Source: JBBIII01 sp037446575
GTDB lineage: Bacteria; Bacteroidota; Ignavibacteria; UBA10030
Length of the DNA: 53,758 bases
Direction: 5' to 3'
Assembly (NCBI GenBank): GCA_037446575.1
Contig: JBBIII010000008.1
Location: 1-53,758 of the forward strand
Of the stretch, positions 1 to 8,600 are shown in pieces. The notes beneath the pieces are model-generated. The model was not told the DNA's origin and searched no databases. It was given only the letters and a program-made list of their open reading frames with translations. Positions within the stretch are counted from its first letter, which is position 1. Every line of letters starts with the position of its first letter. Made by a program: the position numbers and the translations under genes.

Positions 1-2
1 TC

Positions 3-119
3 TGTCATTCCCTCATGTTTTAAGAGGGAATCTTACTCTCTTTCATTCCAAGATTTCCAATTCACCCCGTTTTACGAGGTAAATACATTTCCTCCAAAGG
101 CGGACAAGTGGGAATGACA
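3..119. repeat. Inverted-repeat element at the scaffold start
   Basis: TGTCATTCCC at 3-12 is the exact reverse complement of GGGAATGACA at 110-119. Inside the left arm, ATTCCCTC (7-14) can also pair with GAGGGAAT just downstream, giving a short local hairpin. The design resembles the small palindromic intergenic repeats with TGTCATTCCC ends that are dispersed in many bacterial genomes. The element lies directly downstream of the last gene of the minus-strand ptb cluster and may help end its transcripts. Whether it is repeated elsewhere cannot be seen from this window. Confidence 0.6.
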
Positions 120-126
120 AGATCTC

Positions 127-1074
127 TTACTTTTTGGACAACCTCTTTCTAGTTTCCGACATAATAATTCCCAACGCAATCGAAAGCAGTTTAGCGTCGC
201 TTTTATCGGCTCGCGATGTAATAAGAATAGGAACCTTTGCTCCAATTATTACATGAGCAAGTCGATAATGAGCAAAGTATGTTGTGCTTTTTGCTAATGC
301 GTTAGCCGTTTCAATATTTGGCGCGATAAGAATTTCTGCATTGCCTGCAACCGGAGAATTAATTTTCTTTTCTCTTGCCGATTCTGGTATCATTGCGCTG
401 TCAAGCGCAAGCGGACCATCAATACAACAGCCGCTTATTTCTCCGTTTCTATTCATTCCGGCAATAATTTCTGCATCTACAGAAGATTGTAATTTTGGAT
501 TTACAAATTCTGATGAAGATAGGATTGCAACCTTTGGGTTTAAATTTCCAAGCGCATGAGCTACCGCTACAGCGTTATTTATTATTTCAATTTTCTGATT
601 CAAGCTGGGATTAAGAATAAGTCCGCCGTCTGTAATCATAACTAATTTATTTTCGGCGCGTTCGGGATATTCAAATATGAAAACATCGCTCAACAAATTG
701 CCTTTCCGAAAATTGTATTTCTCGTCGAACACCAACTTCATCAAGGTCGAAGTGTCAATGCCTCCTTTCAACAATACATCAGCTTTATTATTGCTTGCAT
801 ACTCTATAGCAGTACGGGTTGCCAAAGTCGGCTCTGGACAATGAATGATTTCGATAGAACTTAAATTCTCTCCTAACTCTTTAAGTTCATTTAATATGAA
901 GTCGTTATCGCCAGTAAGTATAAATTCTGCGCTAAATCTTTTTTTAGCGTGAATTACAGCAAGCAATGTCTCGCGGTTATTCGCGAAAGCAAGAGCAATG
1001 CGTCTCCCTTTTAATTCGGAGGCATAATTCAGCAAATCATTAAAAGTCCCAATCAATTTTTTTCCACCAATCAA
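127..1074 (-). CDS. ptb: Phosphate butyryltransferase (phosphate acetyl/butyryl transferase family)
   Basis: Exchanges the CoA of a short or branched acyl-CoA for phosphate, making acyl-phosphate for the kinase encoded just upstream. The 315-residue product has the usual length of the family. It shows family features such as 'VLLKGGIDTSTLMK' in the first half, 'VMITDGGLILNPSLNQK' in the middle, 'GPLALDSAM' and a C-terminal 'SKSTTYFAHYRLAHVIIGAKVPILITSRAD'-like block (here split for brevity) typical of Ptb rather than of large Pta enzymes. The start overlaps the stop of the radical SAM gene by 4 bases (ATGA), so the two are translationally coupled. It is the last gene of the ptb/radical SAM/buk cluster. 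Paired with butyrate kinase, phosphotransbutyrylase is more likely than phosphotransacetylase; whether the natural substrate is butyryl-, isobutyryl- or isovaleryl-CoA is not visible. Confidence 0.88.
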   Translation of the reverse strand: MIGGKKLIGTFNDLLNYASELKGRRIALAFANNRETLLAVIHAKKRFSAEFILTGDNDFILNELKELGENLSSIEIIHCPEPTLATRTAIEYASNNKADVLLKGGIDTSTLMKLVFDEKYNFRKGNLLSDVFIFEYPERAENKLVMITDGGLILNPSLNQKIEIINNAVAVAHALGNLNPKVAILSSSEFVNPKLQSSVDAEIIAGMNRNGEISGCCIDGPLALDSAMIPESAREKKINSPVAGNAEILIAPNIETANALAKSTTYFAHYRLAHVIIGAKVPILITSRADKSDAKLLSIALGIIMSETRKRLSKK

Positions 1075-2147
1075 AATCCTTGAAGATCTAAATTAGTCAA
1101 ACCAGCTTCTTTTGCCCATTTAACCGCATCGCTATATTCAGCGCGCGTAATAGGACGAGAAATTTCGGGATAATTATTTGCTTTATACATTGGGCGGTAC
1201 TGCGACATTATATTTACATAGGTATCTTTCGGTAAGTGATTTGCAATCCATTGAACGACATCTTTAGTTCCACCTACATTATTTGGCATAACTAAGTGGC
1301 GTATCATAAGACCTCGATAAACTAATCCGTCTTTTTGAACAACCGCAGTCCCGACTTGCCGATGCATTTCAAGCAAAGCATTCTTCGTAATTTCCGGATA
1401 TGCTGCCGCATTAGATGAGTACTTTTCCGCCATATTTCTATTAGCATATTTAAAATCGGGCAGATAAATATCCGCTATGCCGTCTAATACTTTTAGCATT
1501 TCAATTTTTTCCCAACCGCAAGTATTGTACACAATTGGAAGTCGAAGTCCCTTGCTAGCTGCTTTGTCGATAGCAAGTATAATATGCGGTAGATAATGAG
1601 TCGGCGTAACTACATTTATGTTTGCACATTTGATATTTTGAAGTTTAAGCATCATTTGCGCTAACTGTTCAATTGTGCGCTCTGTTCCTTCACCGCCGTG
1701 ACTTATTTGCCAATTTATGCAAAACACACAGCGCAAACTGCAGTTTGTAAAGAATATTGTTCCTGAACCATGTCTTCCGACAAGCGGTCGTTCTTCACCG
1801 AAGTGAGGATTGAACGATGAAATTTCTAATTGTGCCGATGCGCCGCAAAATCCGCGCTTACCTTTTAAACGATTAGTTCCGCATTCTCGCGGACATAAAT
1901 TGCATTCGGTCATTGATGACCATAATTTTTCTCCTCTTTTTTTTAGCTCGCCAGATTTATGTAGCTTTAAATAAGCCGGCTCAAAGACAAAATCATTATT
2001 ATTTGCCATAGCTTTTTCTTGTTTCTTTTCCGAATTCGACTCTGAATTGCTCTTTCTGCAGCTTGATAACGGAAAATATACGCCAAGTCCAGAACATGCC
2101 GCTATTAGAAATGATTTTATGAATTTTCTTCTCGGTTGATTAGTCAT
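1071..2147 (-). CDS. PflX-like radical SAM protein with a Tat/lipoprotein leader
   Basis: Radical SAM protein of the uncharacterised PflX (COG1313-like) group. From the ATG at 2147 the product has 358 residues; the longer reading starts at a GTG. Residues 1-30 look like a Tat lipoprotein signal: twin arginine 'RRKFIKSFL' at 6-14, a short hydrophobic stretch, then lipobox LSSC with Cys30, followed by a Ser/Glu/Lys-rich linker. Four cysteines at 82, 85, 89 and 101 (CNLCPREC...GFC) form the family's accessory cluster motif. CSLRCVFC at 136-143 is the CxxxCxxC site for the SAM-binding 4Fe-4S cluster, and GEERPLVG lies between them. The gene sits between buk and ptb, overlapping ptb by 4 bases. 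An export signal on a radical SAM enzyme is unexpected because these enzymes need cytoplasmic reductant. The substrate is unknown, and activation of a glycyl radical enzyme is only a guess from the name. Confidence 0.8.
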   Translation of the reverse strand: MTNQPRRKFIKSFLIAACSGLGVYFPLSSCRKSNSESNSEKKQEKAMANNNDFVFEPAYLKLHKSGELKKRGEKLWSSMTECNLCPRECGTNRLKGKRGFCGASAQLEISSFNPHFGEERPLVGRHGSGTIFFTNCSLRCVFCINWQISHGGEGTERTIEQLAQMMLKLQNIKCANINVVTPTHYLPHIILAIDKAASKGLRLPIVYNTCGWEKIEMLKVLDGIADIYLPDFKYANRNMAEKYSSNAAAYPEITKNALLEMHRQVGTAVVQKDGLVYRGLMIRHLVMPNNVGGTKDVVQWIANHLPKDTYVNIMSQYRPMYKANNYPEISRPITRAEYSDAVKWAKEAGLTNLDLQGF

Positions 2148-2228
2148 AACGCACCCCACTACATTATTTGCTTGTTGATATTAATTTGCATTAATGTTTG
2201 CATTATATAATTTCGATGAAAAAATAGT

Positions 2229-3287
2229 CTAATATTTTTTTGCTGCTTCTTCCGAGTGGAGCACTCTCAGAGCGCCTAATGCCATAGCTTTCATCTCTCC
2301 TTCTCCGGGATAAACTATGACTTTAGCGATAAAATCTATTCGTTCTTTTATCCATCCAACTAAAAAAATCGAATTTGCTAATCCTCCGGTTAGAACTATT
2401 GCATCAACTTTACCCTTGACAACCGTTGCCATAGCGCCAATTTCTTTTGATATTTGATAAGCCATTGCTTCGTAGACCTCGCGTGCTTTTGCATCTTTCT
2501 GCAATATCCTTTTTTCCACTTCTATCGCCGAGGTAGTACCTAAGTAAGCCATAAGTCCACCTTCACCAACTGTGAGTTTTCTTACTTTTTCTTCTGAATA
2601 CTTACCTAAAAAACAAAATGAGATTAATTGTTGAATAGGTAATCCGCCGGTACGTTCTGGCGAAAATGGGCCGTCGCTTGCCGCGTCATTGACATCAATT
2701 ATTCGATTATCTTTAACTGGCGCTATGGATATACCTCCGCCTAAATGCGCTACGATATATGTTGAGTGGTTAATATTGAGTTTAAGCAAGTTGGCAGCAT
2801 AACGCGCTGCTGCATGGATGTTAAGTGAATGAGATAACGTTTTACGCTGAAAATTTGGATGACCAGAATACCGCGCTAATGGTTCAAACTCATCTACAGA
2901 GACGGGGTCAACAATAAAAGCCGGGCACCCAAATTTTTTTGCTAACTCATATGCCATTGCGCATCCTAAATTTGATGCGTGTTCGCCTTGAATATTTGCG
3001 CGTGCATCGGCGAGCATTGCTTCATTTACCCGATAAGTTCCGCAAGTTAGCGGCTTTAATAATCCACCCATACCTACAACCGCCGATGGATTTATCTTTT
3101 TATCAGCCAGCCAGCTTGTTACTGCCTGCATTCTTAATTCGTATTGTTCCCATACTGATTTGAATTGTGCTAAAATAGCTGGTTCATGATTCAGCGTATC
3201 TTCTGTAATTTTATTTTCGTTCTCAAAAATTGCCATCTTTGTTGATGTTGAGCCGGGATTGACAACGAGAACTATTTTACCTTTCAT
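2229..3287 (-). CDS. buk: Butyrate kinase
   Basis: Transfers phosphate from butyryl-phosphate (or a branched acyl-phosphate) to ADP, giving free acid and ATP. The 352-residue product has the N-terminal phosphate-binding motif 'VVNPGSTSTKMAIF' of the acetate/butyrate kinase branch of the ASKHA fold, 'VAHLGGGISIAPV' in the middle, the substrate-site run 'AASDGPFSPERTGGLP', and 'VLTGGLANS' for adenosine binding near the C-terminus. Length and motifs fit butyrate kinase better than acetate kinase, which is about 400 residues. It is transcribed before the radical SAM gene and ptb with a gap of about 80 bases, so the three probably form one unit. Neighbouring hypE is 107 bases upstream and may have its own transcript. 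Confidence 0.92.
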   Translation of the reverse strand: MKGKIVLVVNPGSTSTKMAIFENENKITEDTLNHEPAILAQFKSVWEQYELRMQAVTSWLADKKINPSAVVGMGGLLKPLTCGTYRVNEAMLADARANIQGEHASNLGCAMAYELAKKFGCPAFIVDPVSVDEFEPLARYSGHPNFQRKTLSHSLNIHAAARYAANLLKLNINHSTYIVAHLGGGISIAPVKDNRIIDVNDAASDGPFSPERTGGLPIQQLISFCFLGKYSEEKVRKLTVGEGGLMAYLGTTSAIEVEKRILQKDAKAREVYEAMAYQISKEIGAMATVVKGKVDAIVLTGGLANSIFLVGWIKERIDFIAKVIVYPGEGEMKAMALGALRVLHSEEAAKKY

Positions 3288-3394
3288 TTGTCTTTCTTTT
3301 TGCTGAGATTACTATTTTTTTTATCGACTAATTATATTGTATCTATTTACAATAAGGTTATAAAAACTGATCAAATGTTCAATTTTAAAATGAA

Positions 3395-4459
3395 TTAACA
3401 AATACGCGGGAGCTGTTCGCCTGATAACATATCAACTATTCTTGACCCGCCTATTCTTGTTTTCATTATAACTATACCACTATTTTCTGAGGTTACTTCG
3501 CCTATAATTACAGCGTTTTTGCCGAGTGGATGTGAACGCATTGATGACAATACTTTTTCCGTATCTTCTTTTGGGATGAAAGCTAATAATTTGCCCTCAT
3601 TTGCAACGTAAAGTGGATCAAAACCGAGAATTTCGCAAGCACCATTCACCTCTTCAGAGACTGGTATTATACTTTCATCTATAGATATGCCAACTTTTGC
3701 GCTTTCTGCAATCTCATTTAATGCAGATGCGACTCCACCGCGCGTTGGATCTCGTAAAGCGTGTATTTGTTTGCTTGCGTTTAACATTGTTTCAACAAGA
3801 CTATTTAGCGGAGCGCAATCGCTCAAAATTTTAGTTTCAAATTCCAATCCTTCGCGCACCGACATAATTGCTATTCCATGTTCAGCAATTGAACCGCTTA
3901 GAATTATTTTATCGCCGGGCTTAACATTTTTTGGACTAATATTTACGCCTTCGGGTATAATGCCAATTCCTGTAGTATTAATAAAAACTTTGTCGGCTTT
4001 TCCGCGGTCAACTACTTTTGTATCTCCCGTTACGAGTTTTACGCCTGAAGTTTTAGCTGCATTTTCCATTGAAATAACAATACGCCATAAATCTTCTATC
4101 GGAAATCCCTCTTCGATTATAAAAGCAGATGATAAGTACATAGGTTTTGCGCCGCACATAGATAGATCGTTCACAGTGCCATTAATTGATAAAGCGCCAA
4201 TATCGCCGCCCGGGAAAAAAATCGGATCAACTACGTACGAATCGGTTGAGAAAGCGATGTTTGTTTTTTCTAATAATATTGTCGCTCCGTCATGCAGAAG
4301 CTCTAAATATTCATTCTTAAATTGCGATGCAAAAATTTTCTTAATCAATTGATGCGATAATTTACCGCCGCCGCCATGAGCAAGCAAGATGTTTTTATAC
4401 TCTGTTATTGGCAACGGGCATGATATTCCGTTGTTGAGTTCGATTTGTGTTTTCGCCAT
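3395..4459 (-). CDS. hypE: Hydrogenase maturation protein HypE
   Basis: Dehydrates the carbamoyl group received from HypF to a thiocyanate on its own C-terminal cysteine, the source of the CN ligands of the [NiFe] site. The 354-residue product ends in '...QLPRIC', the conserved PRIC tail whose last Cys carries the ligand. It has the AIR-synthase/PurM fold signatures: 'LLAHGGGGKLSHQLI' near the N-terminus, 'FSTDSYVVDPIFFPGGDIG' (ATP-binding Asp and Gly residues) and 'RDPTRGGVASALNEIA'. It lies about 6 kb from hypFCD, separated by the histidine kinase, the nitroreductase remnant and elbB, so the hyp genes are split into two groups. Upstream elbB ends 34 bases before the hypE start, suggesting co-transcription. 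Confidence 0.95.
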   Translation of the reverse strand: MAKTQIELNNGISCPLPITEYKNILLAHGGGGKLSHQLIKKIFASQFKNEYLELLHDGATILLEKTNIAFSTDSYVVDPIFFPGGDIGALSINGTVNDLSMCGAKPMYLSSAFIIEEGFPIEDLWRIVISMENAAKTSGVKLVTGDTKVVDRGKADKVFINTTGIGIIPEGVNISPKNVKPGDKIILSGSIAEHGIAIMSVREGLEFETKILSDCAPLNSLVETMLNASKQIHALRDPTRGGVASALNEIAESAKVGISIDESIIPVSEEVNGACEILGFDPLYVANEGKLLAFIPKEDTEKVLSSMRSHPLGKNAVIIGEVTSENSGIVIMKTRIGGSRIVDMLSGEQLPRIC

Positions 4460-4493
4460 TCTATATTCTGCTTTCTAACTTCTGCCTTTTAAA

Positions 4494-5159
4494 TTATCTT
4501 TTTGTTAACGCTAAAACTTCTTTCACCAACTTGTTAATTCCTTTGGCAACGGAAGCGATATTGGGTCCTAACATATAGGCGGGAGTCGAAACTATCTTGT
4601 TTTTTCTATCAACAACAACTTCAGAAACAGAAGATATTTTGTGTTTAGCTCCCATCTTTTCAATATCATTTGCCGTTGTCCGATCATTACCAATTGTTAT
4701 TGTTGCCTTAATTCCAATGCCGCCGAGAATTTTTGCCAATATAGCCGGCGCAATACAGATAACGCCAATTGGTTTTTTTGCCTTATTCATTTCTTGAATC
4801 AGAGTCGCCGTATCAAGGTTCACCTCGCAATCAACTCCTTTAACAGCGTAGGAGCAAATATTTTTTGCTGCGCCATAACCGCCGGGGAAAATTAGGGCAT
4901 CAAGATGTTCTGATTTTGCATCCTTTATGTCGATAATTTTGCCGCGCGCTATACGCGCCGATTCAACAAGCACATTTCTCCTTTCTTCGGTTTGTTGACC
5001 TGTAAAGTGATTAATTACATGCATCTGATCGATATTTGGAGCGATACAGACAATATTTGCTTTAGCTTTATCAAGCGCTAAAAGTGTAAGAACAGCTTCA
5101 TGAATTTCAGCGCCATCAAGATAACCGCATCCGGTTAAAACAACACCTACAGTTTTCAT
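4494..5159 (-). CDS. elbB: ElbB-like DJ-1/PfpI family protein (glyoxalase III type)
   Basis: Cytoplasmic DJ-1/PfpI-superfamily protein of the ElbB group, whose E. coli member shows weak glyoxalase activity; its physiological role is unsettled. The start is the ATG at 5159, preceded by GGAGGT five bases upstream; a longer reading would begin at a TTG inside that ribosome binding site. The 221-residue product begins 'MKTVGVVLTGCGYLDG', has 'VESARIARGKI', then 'LIFPGGYGAAKNICSY', and 'IGVICIAPAIL' in which Cys is the DJ-1 nucleophile at the elbow. The C-terminal 'TPAYMLGPNIASVAKGI' is also typical. It precedes hypE by 34 bases. Confidence 0.88.
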   Translation of the reverse strand: MKTVGVVLTGCGYLDGAEIHEAVLTLLALDKAKANIVCIAPNIDQMHVINHFTGQQTEERRNVLVESARIARGKIIDIKDAKSEHLDALIFPGGYGAAKNICSYAVKGVDCEVNLDTATLIQEMNKAKKPIGVICIAPAILAKILGGIGIKATITIGNDRTTANDIEKMGAKHKISSVSEVVVDRKNKIVSTPAYMLGPNIASVAKGINKLVKEVLALTKR

Positions 5160-5195
5160 AAAAACCTCCAATAAAATTTTTAATTTATGAGGGCT

Positions 5196-5600
5196 CTACT
5201 TACCGATAGGCATAATATACAATGGCTCTTCATACTTTTCAAGTTTAAGCACGTTATTAACTTAAGTTTCATGGAATACGCCTATTGGCACGGTTTTAAT
5301 TCCAATAGTTACGGCTTGTAGATAAACTCTTTATAGGCACGTCCAATTTCTAAGTGAACATAGCGCGCACAAAGTTCAGCACATTTGTGCTTAGTTCGTT
5401 ACTATACTGCCGCAAATATAATTACTGAGGCGGCTTTGCTAATTAAATCCTGTTTCAGAGCCGCTCTTGATAAGTCTCCTCGAATATCCTTTGATTCAAC
5501 AAATAAAATCGTTATATCTAAACGTTCTGCCGATAATTTGATTGCTTCCTTAATCGTCTCAATTGATTTTTGTTCAATATTTAAGATTTGCGAAAAACAA
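5196..5600 (-). pseudogene. Decayed SagB/ThcOx-type nitroreductase (C-terminal part)
   Basis: Reading the minus strand in three frames recovers the C-terminal half of a SagB-type FMN nitroreductase in order: 'RGDLSRAALKQDLISKA' followed by 'VIIFAAV' and a stop (about 5400-5480); 'ARYVHLEIGRA' in another frame (about 5340-5375); and 'LQAVTIGIKTVPIGVFHET', an in-frame TAA, then 'VNNVLKLEKYEEPLYIMPIG' and a stop at 5196. These match the conserved C-terminal blocks of the family, but at least two frameshifts and one internal stop break the frame. About 35 further open codons precede them, and no start or N-terminal FMN-binding half is found. The plus-strand ORF over this stretch is only a shadow. 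The gene was probably lost after insertion or drift between the kinase and elbB. Confidence 0.82.
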
Positions 5601-5651
5601 TTAGAAAAATAGAGAAAATAAAAAAATGATTAAAATTTTTGCAAACATTTT

Positions 5652-8600
5652 TTATTCTATCGCTTTTCTTATTTTTAATAATAATTCCTCGATAACATAA
5701 GGTTTTTGCAGAAACCCTTTAATACCTAATTGTTCTAACTTAGTTTTATCCTCCGGCTCTAAAAATCCGCTGGCTATTAACACTTTTACATTTTTATTTA
5801 TCTCTTTCAATTTAATAAATTCATCTGCTCCGGTCAATTTTGGCAAACCCAAGTCAGTTAAAACGAGATCAATTTTATTTGATTTTTTTTCATAAATTCT
5901 AATCGCTTCTAAACCATCTTTTGCTGTTAAAACTTTATAACCGTATGTTTCTAAAATCGTCTGTATCATTTGCAGTAAAAGCTCTTCATCTTCCACAATA
6001 AGTATAGTTTCCGTGCCTCCAGGAAATTTTTTTTCGGTTGTTGTTATGGAAGTTCGCAGATTCGCGTCCACCTGTGCAACTGGGAAATAGATTTTAAATG
6101 TCGTCCCTTTTTCTTTTACGCTTTCGACATCGAGGAAACCGTGGTGAGATTTAACAATTCCATACGCGACAGAAAGACCTAACCCCGTCCCTTTTCCTTT
6201 TTCTTTTGTTGTGAAGAATGGATCGAAAATTCTGTTTCTATTGTAATCATCTATTCCAACCCCAGTGTCAGAAATTGCTATGAATACGTACATATTTTCG
6301 TATGCTTGAGGATATTGCACGCGTATTTGTTCGCCGGCAATTAAATCTGCTTGTATAGTAATTTCTCCTCCATTCGGCATAGCATCACGTGAATTTACGC
6401 ATAGATTTAATAATGCCTGATGTATTTGGGTGTGATCCGCATTTATTAATGGAAGATTATTTGAAATGCTTACTTTAAAAGTAATTATTTTCGGGAAGGT
6501 TTGTTCGAGCATTGAAACAAGCTCTTTTATTAAATTTGAAATACTTAACGGTTCGAATGTTACATCCCCTTTGCGAGCAAAAGTTAATATTTGCCTTACC
6601 AATGCCGCTCCGCGTTCAACCGCTTGTTTAATTGCATTTATGCCATCGTAAAATTTATCCTGATCATCTTTTATCGAATATAAAATCGAAACATAACCTA
6701 ATATAATTCCAAGTAAATTGTTGAAATCGTGCGCAATGCCTCCAGCTAAAGTTCCAATGCTGAGCATTTTTTGATTTTGTGTTAATTCTTGTTGAAATCT
6801 TTTTTGTTCTGTAACATCCTGGAAAACCTCAAGTATTGCTTTGCGTCCGTTGTAAATTAAACCGATATGGCTAATCTGATATGTCTTCCCGCCAAATACA
6901 TTTTCAACTTCCATTGTTTTTGATTTTTCAAAAGAGATGTCTTTATTAAGCGGACAATCTCTGCATTGTTGCTTATTATCTTTATATACATCCCAACACT
7001 TTTTTCCCAAAACATCCGTCCCGGCTATTTCTTTCATCGTCTTACTTATAAAAAGCAGCGTCCCGGTTTCATCAACTATATTCAACCCGAATGGAATTGT
7101 CTCTAAAAGTAAATTGTTGAAGTCGTAACTTTGCCGAAGAGCGTTTTCAACTTGCTTTTGAGCCGTAATATCAGTCCCGGTGCCAAGTATTGCTGTATTT
7201 CCTTTATATCCGATTAATTTTGTTGAAAGTATTATGTTGATTTCTTTTCCATCTTTTGTGATTAGTATATATTCAGTTGATGGTACTTCTTCTCCTTTAA
7301 TATGCTTGTTATAATTCGCCCTTATTGCATCATGGAATTCTTCTTTTATCAGGCGCATGAAGTTAAAATTGGGCGAGTAAAATTCTTCTTTTGTATAACC
7401 CATTATCTCTTCACATTTTTTATTGGCATATACAATCGCCCCTTTATAATTAATAAAAATTATGTTGGGAGATTGCTCGGCGAGCGACCGGAATTGATCT
7501 TCAGATTCACGCAATTCTTTTAATGCTTCTTTCTGTTTTGTAATATCTCGCAAAGCGGTCATGCGCGCTTTTTTCCCTTTGTATTGAATAGTTCTACCGC
7601 GTGCTTGCATAAATAATTTTGTTCCGCTCTTCTTAATTACAAAATGTTCATACGGGTCTGTTTGGTTCAATCGAATAGCTTCTAAAACGAAATTTAACGA
7701 TTCAGGCGGTACGAAATCTTTTATAGAAAGGTCGATTATATCATCGGAACTTTCATAGCCTAACATTATAGCCAGTTGTTCATTAGCTTCAACAACTTTA
7801 TCTTCTATTGTTATCATAACTCCTTCAAAAGTCCCTTCAGCCAAATTTTTATAACTTTCCTCGCTCTCTCTTAACGCTTCTTCCATCATTCGGCGTTTTG
7901 ATACGTCACGGAAACTCCAAACCCTTCCTATTGCCGCCCCCTCGATACGCTGTGGGTGAGAATAACGTTCAAATATTTTGCCGTCTTTAAACTCGATTAC
8001 ATCAAAACTATCTTTTTCTTTTTCTTCATAAAGTTCTTTCACTTTATTGATAAAAGCAGTAGGGTCTTTTAACTGATTAAGAACATAGTTAATTGCGATA
8101 TTATCATCTCCCGTTTGGATGATTTCGTTCGGGATATTCCACATTTTTAAAAACTGTTCATTGAATCCTGTAATTTTTCCTTCTTCATTAACAACTAAAA
8201 TTCCGTCTGCCGTCGATTCTAAAGTAGCTCTGTAAAGTGAAATCGATTGTATAAGAGATTCTTCGGTTTGTTTGCGCTTATCGTCTAACTCGAGAATCTC
8301 TAATGCATAACCTAAATCCATTGCTAATTCATCAAGAAGTCGTAGTTCGGCGTCATCAAAAAATCCTATCTCATCCGAATAAAAACCTATGGCGCCAATA
8401 CTTTTATTAAATACTTTAATTGGAAAAGCTCCTATGGATTTATAGCCAAGCAATAAAGCTTTTTCTTTCCATGTCGCCATTGCCTCGTCAATTACGATGT
8501 TGTTGATTATTGTATGTTTTCCTTCTCGTATCGAGAAAGCAATTGGATATTTCCCTTTTACATCATCAGTAATGACTAAATTAAGATTTTCGATATAATC

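Noticed and set aside
5385..5612. 75-residue plus-strand ORF
   Set aside because: It is the complement of the nitroreductase remnant; the protein-like signal is on the minus strand.
6381..6396. Possible parS site (core TCACGTGAA)
   Set aside because: Only 10 of 16 positions fit the parS consensus; the flanks do not match, and the bases encode the conserved kinase N-box.
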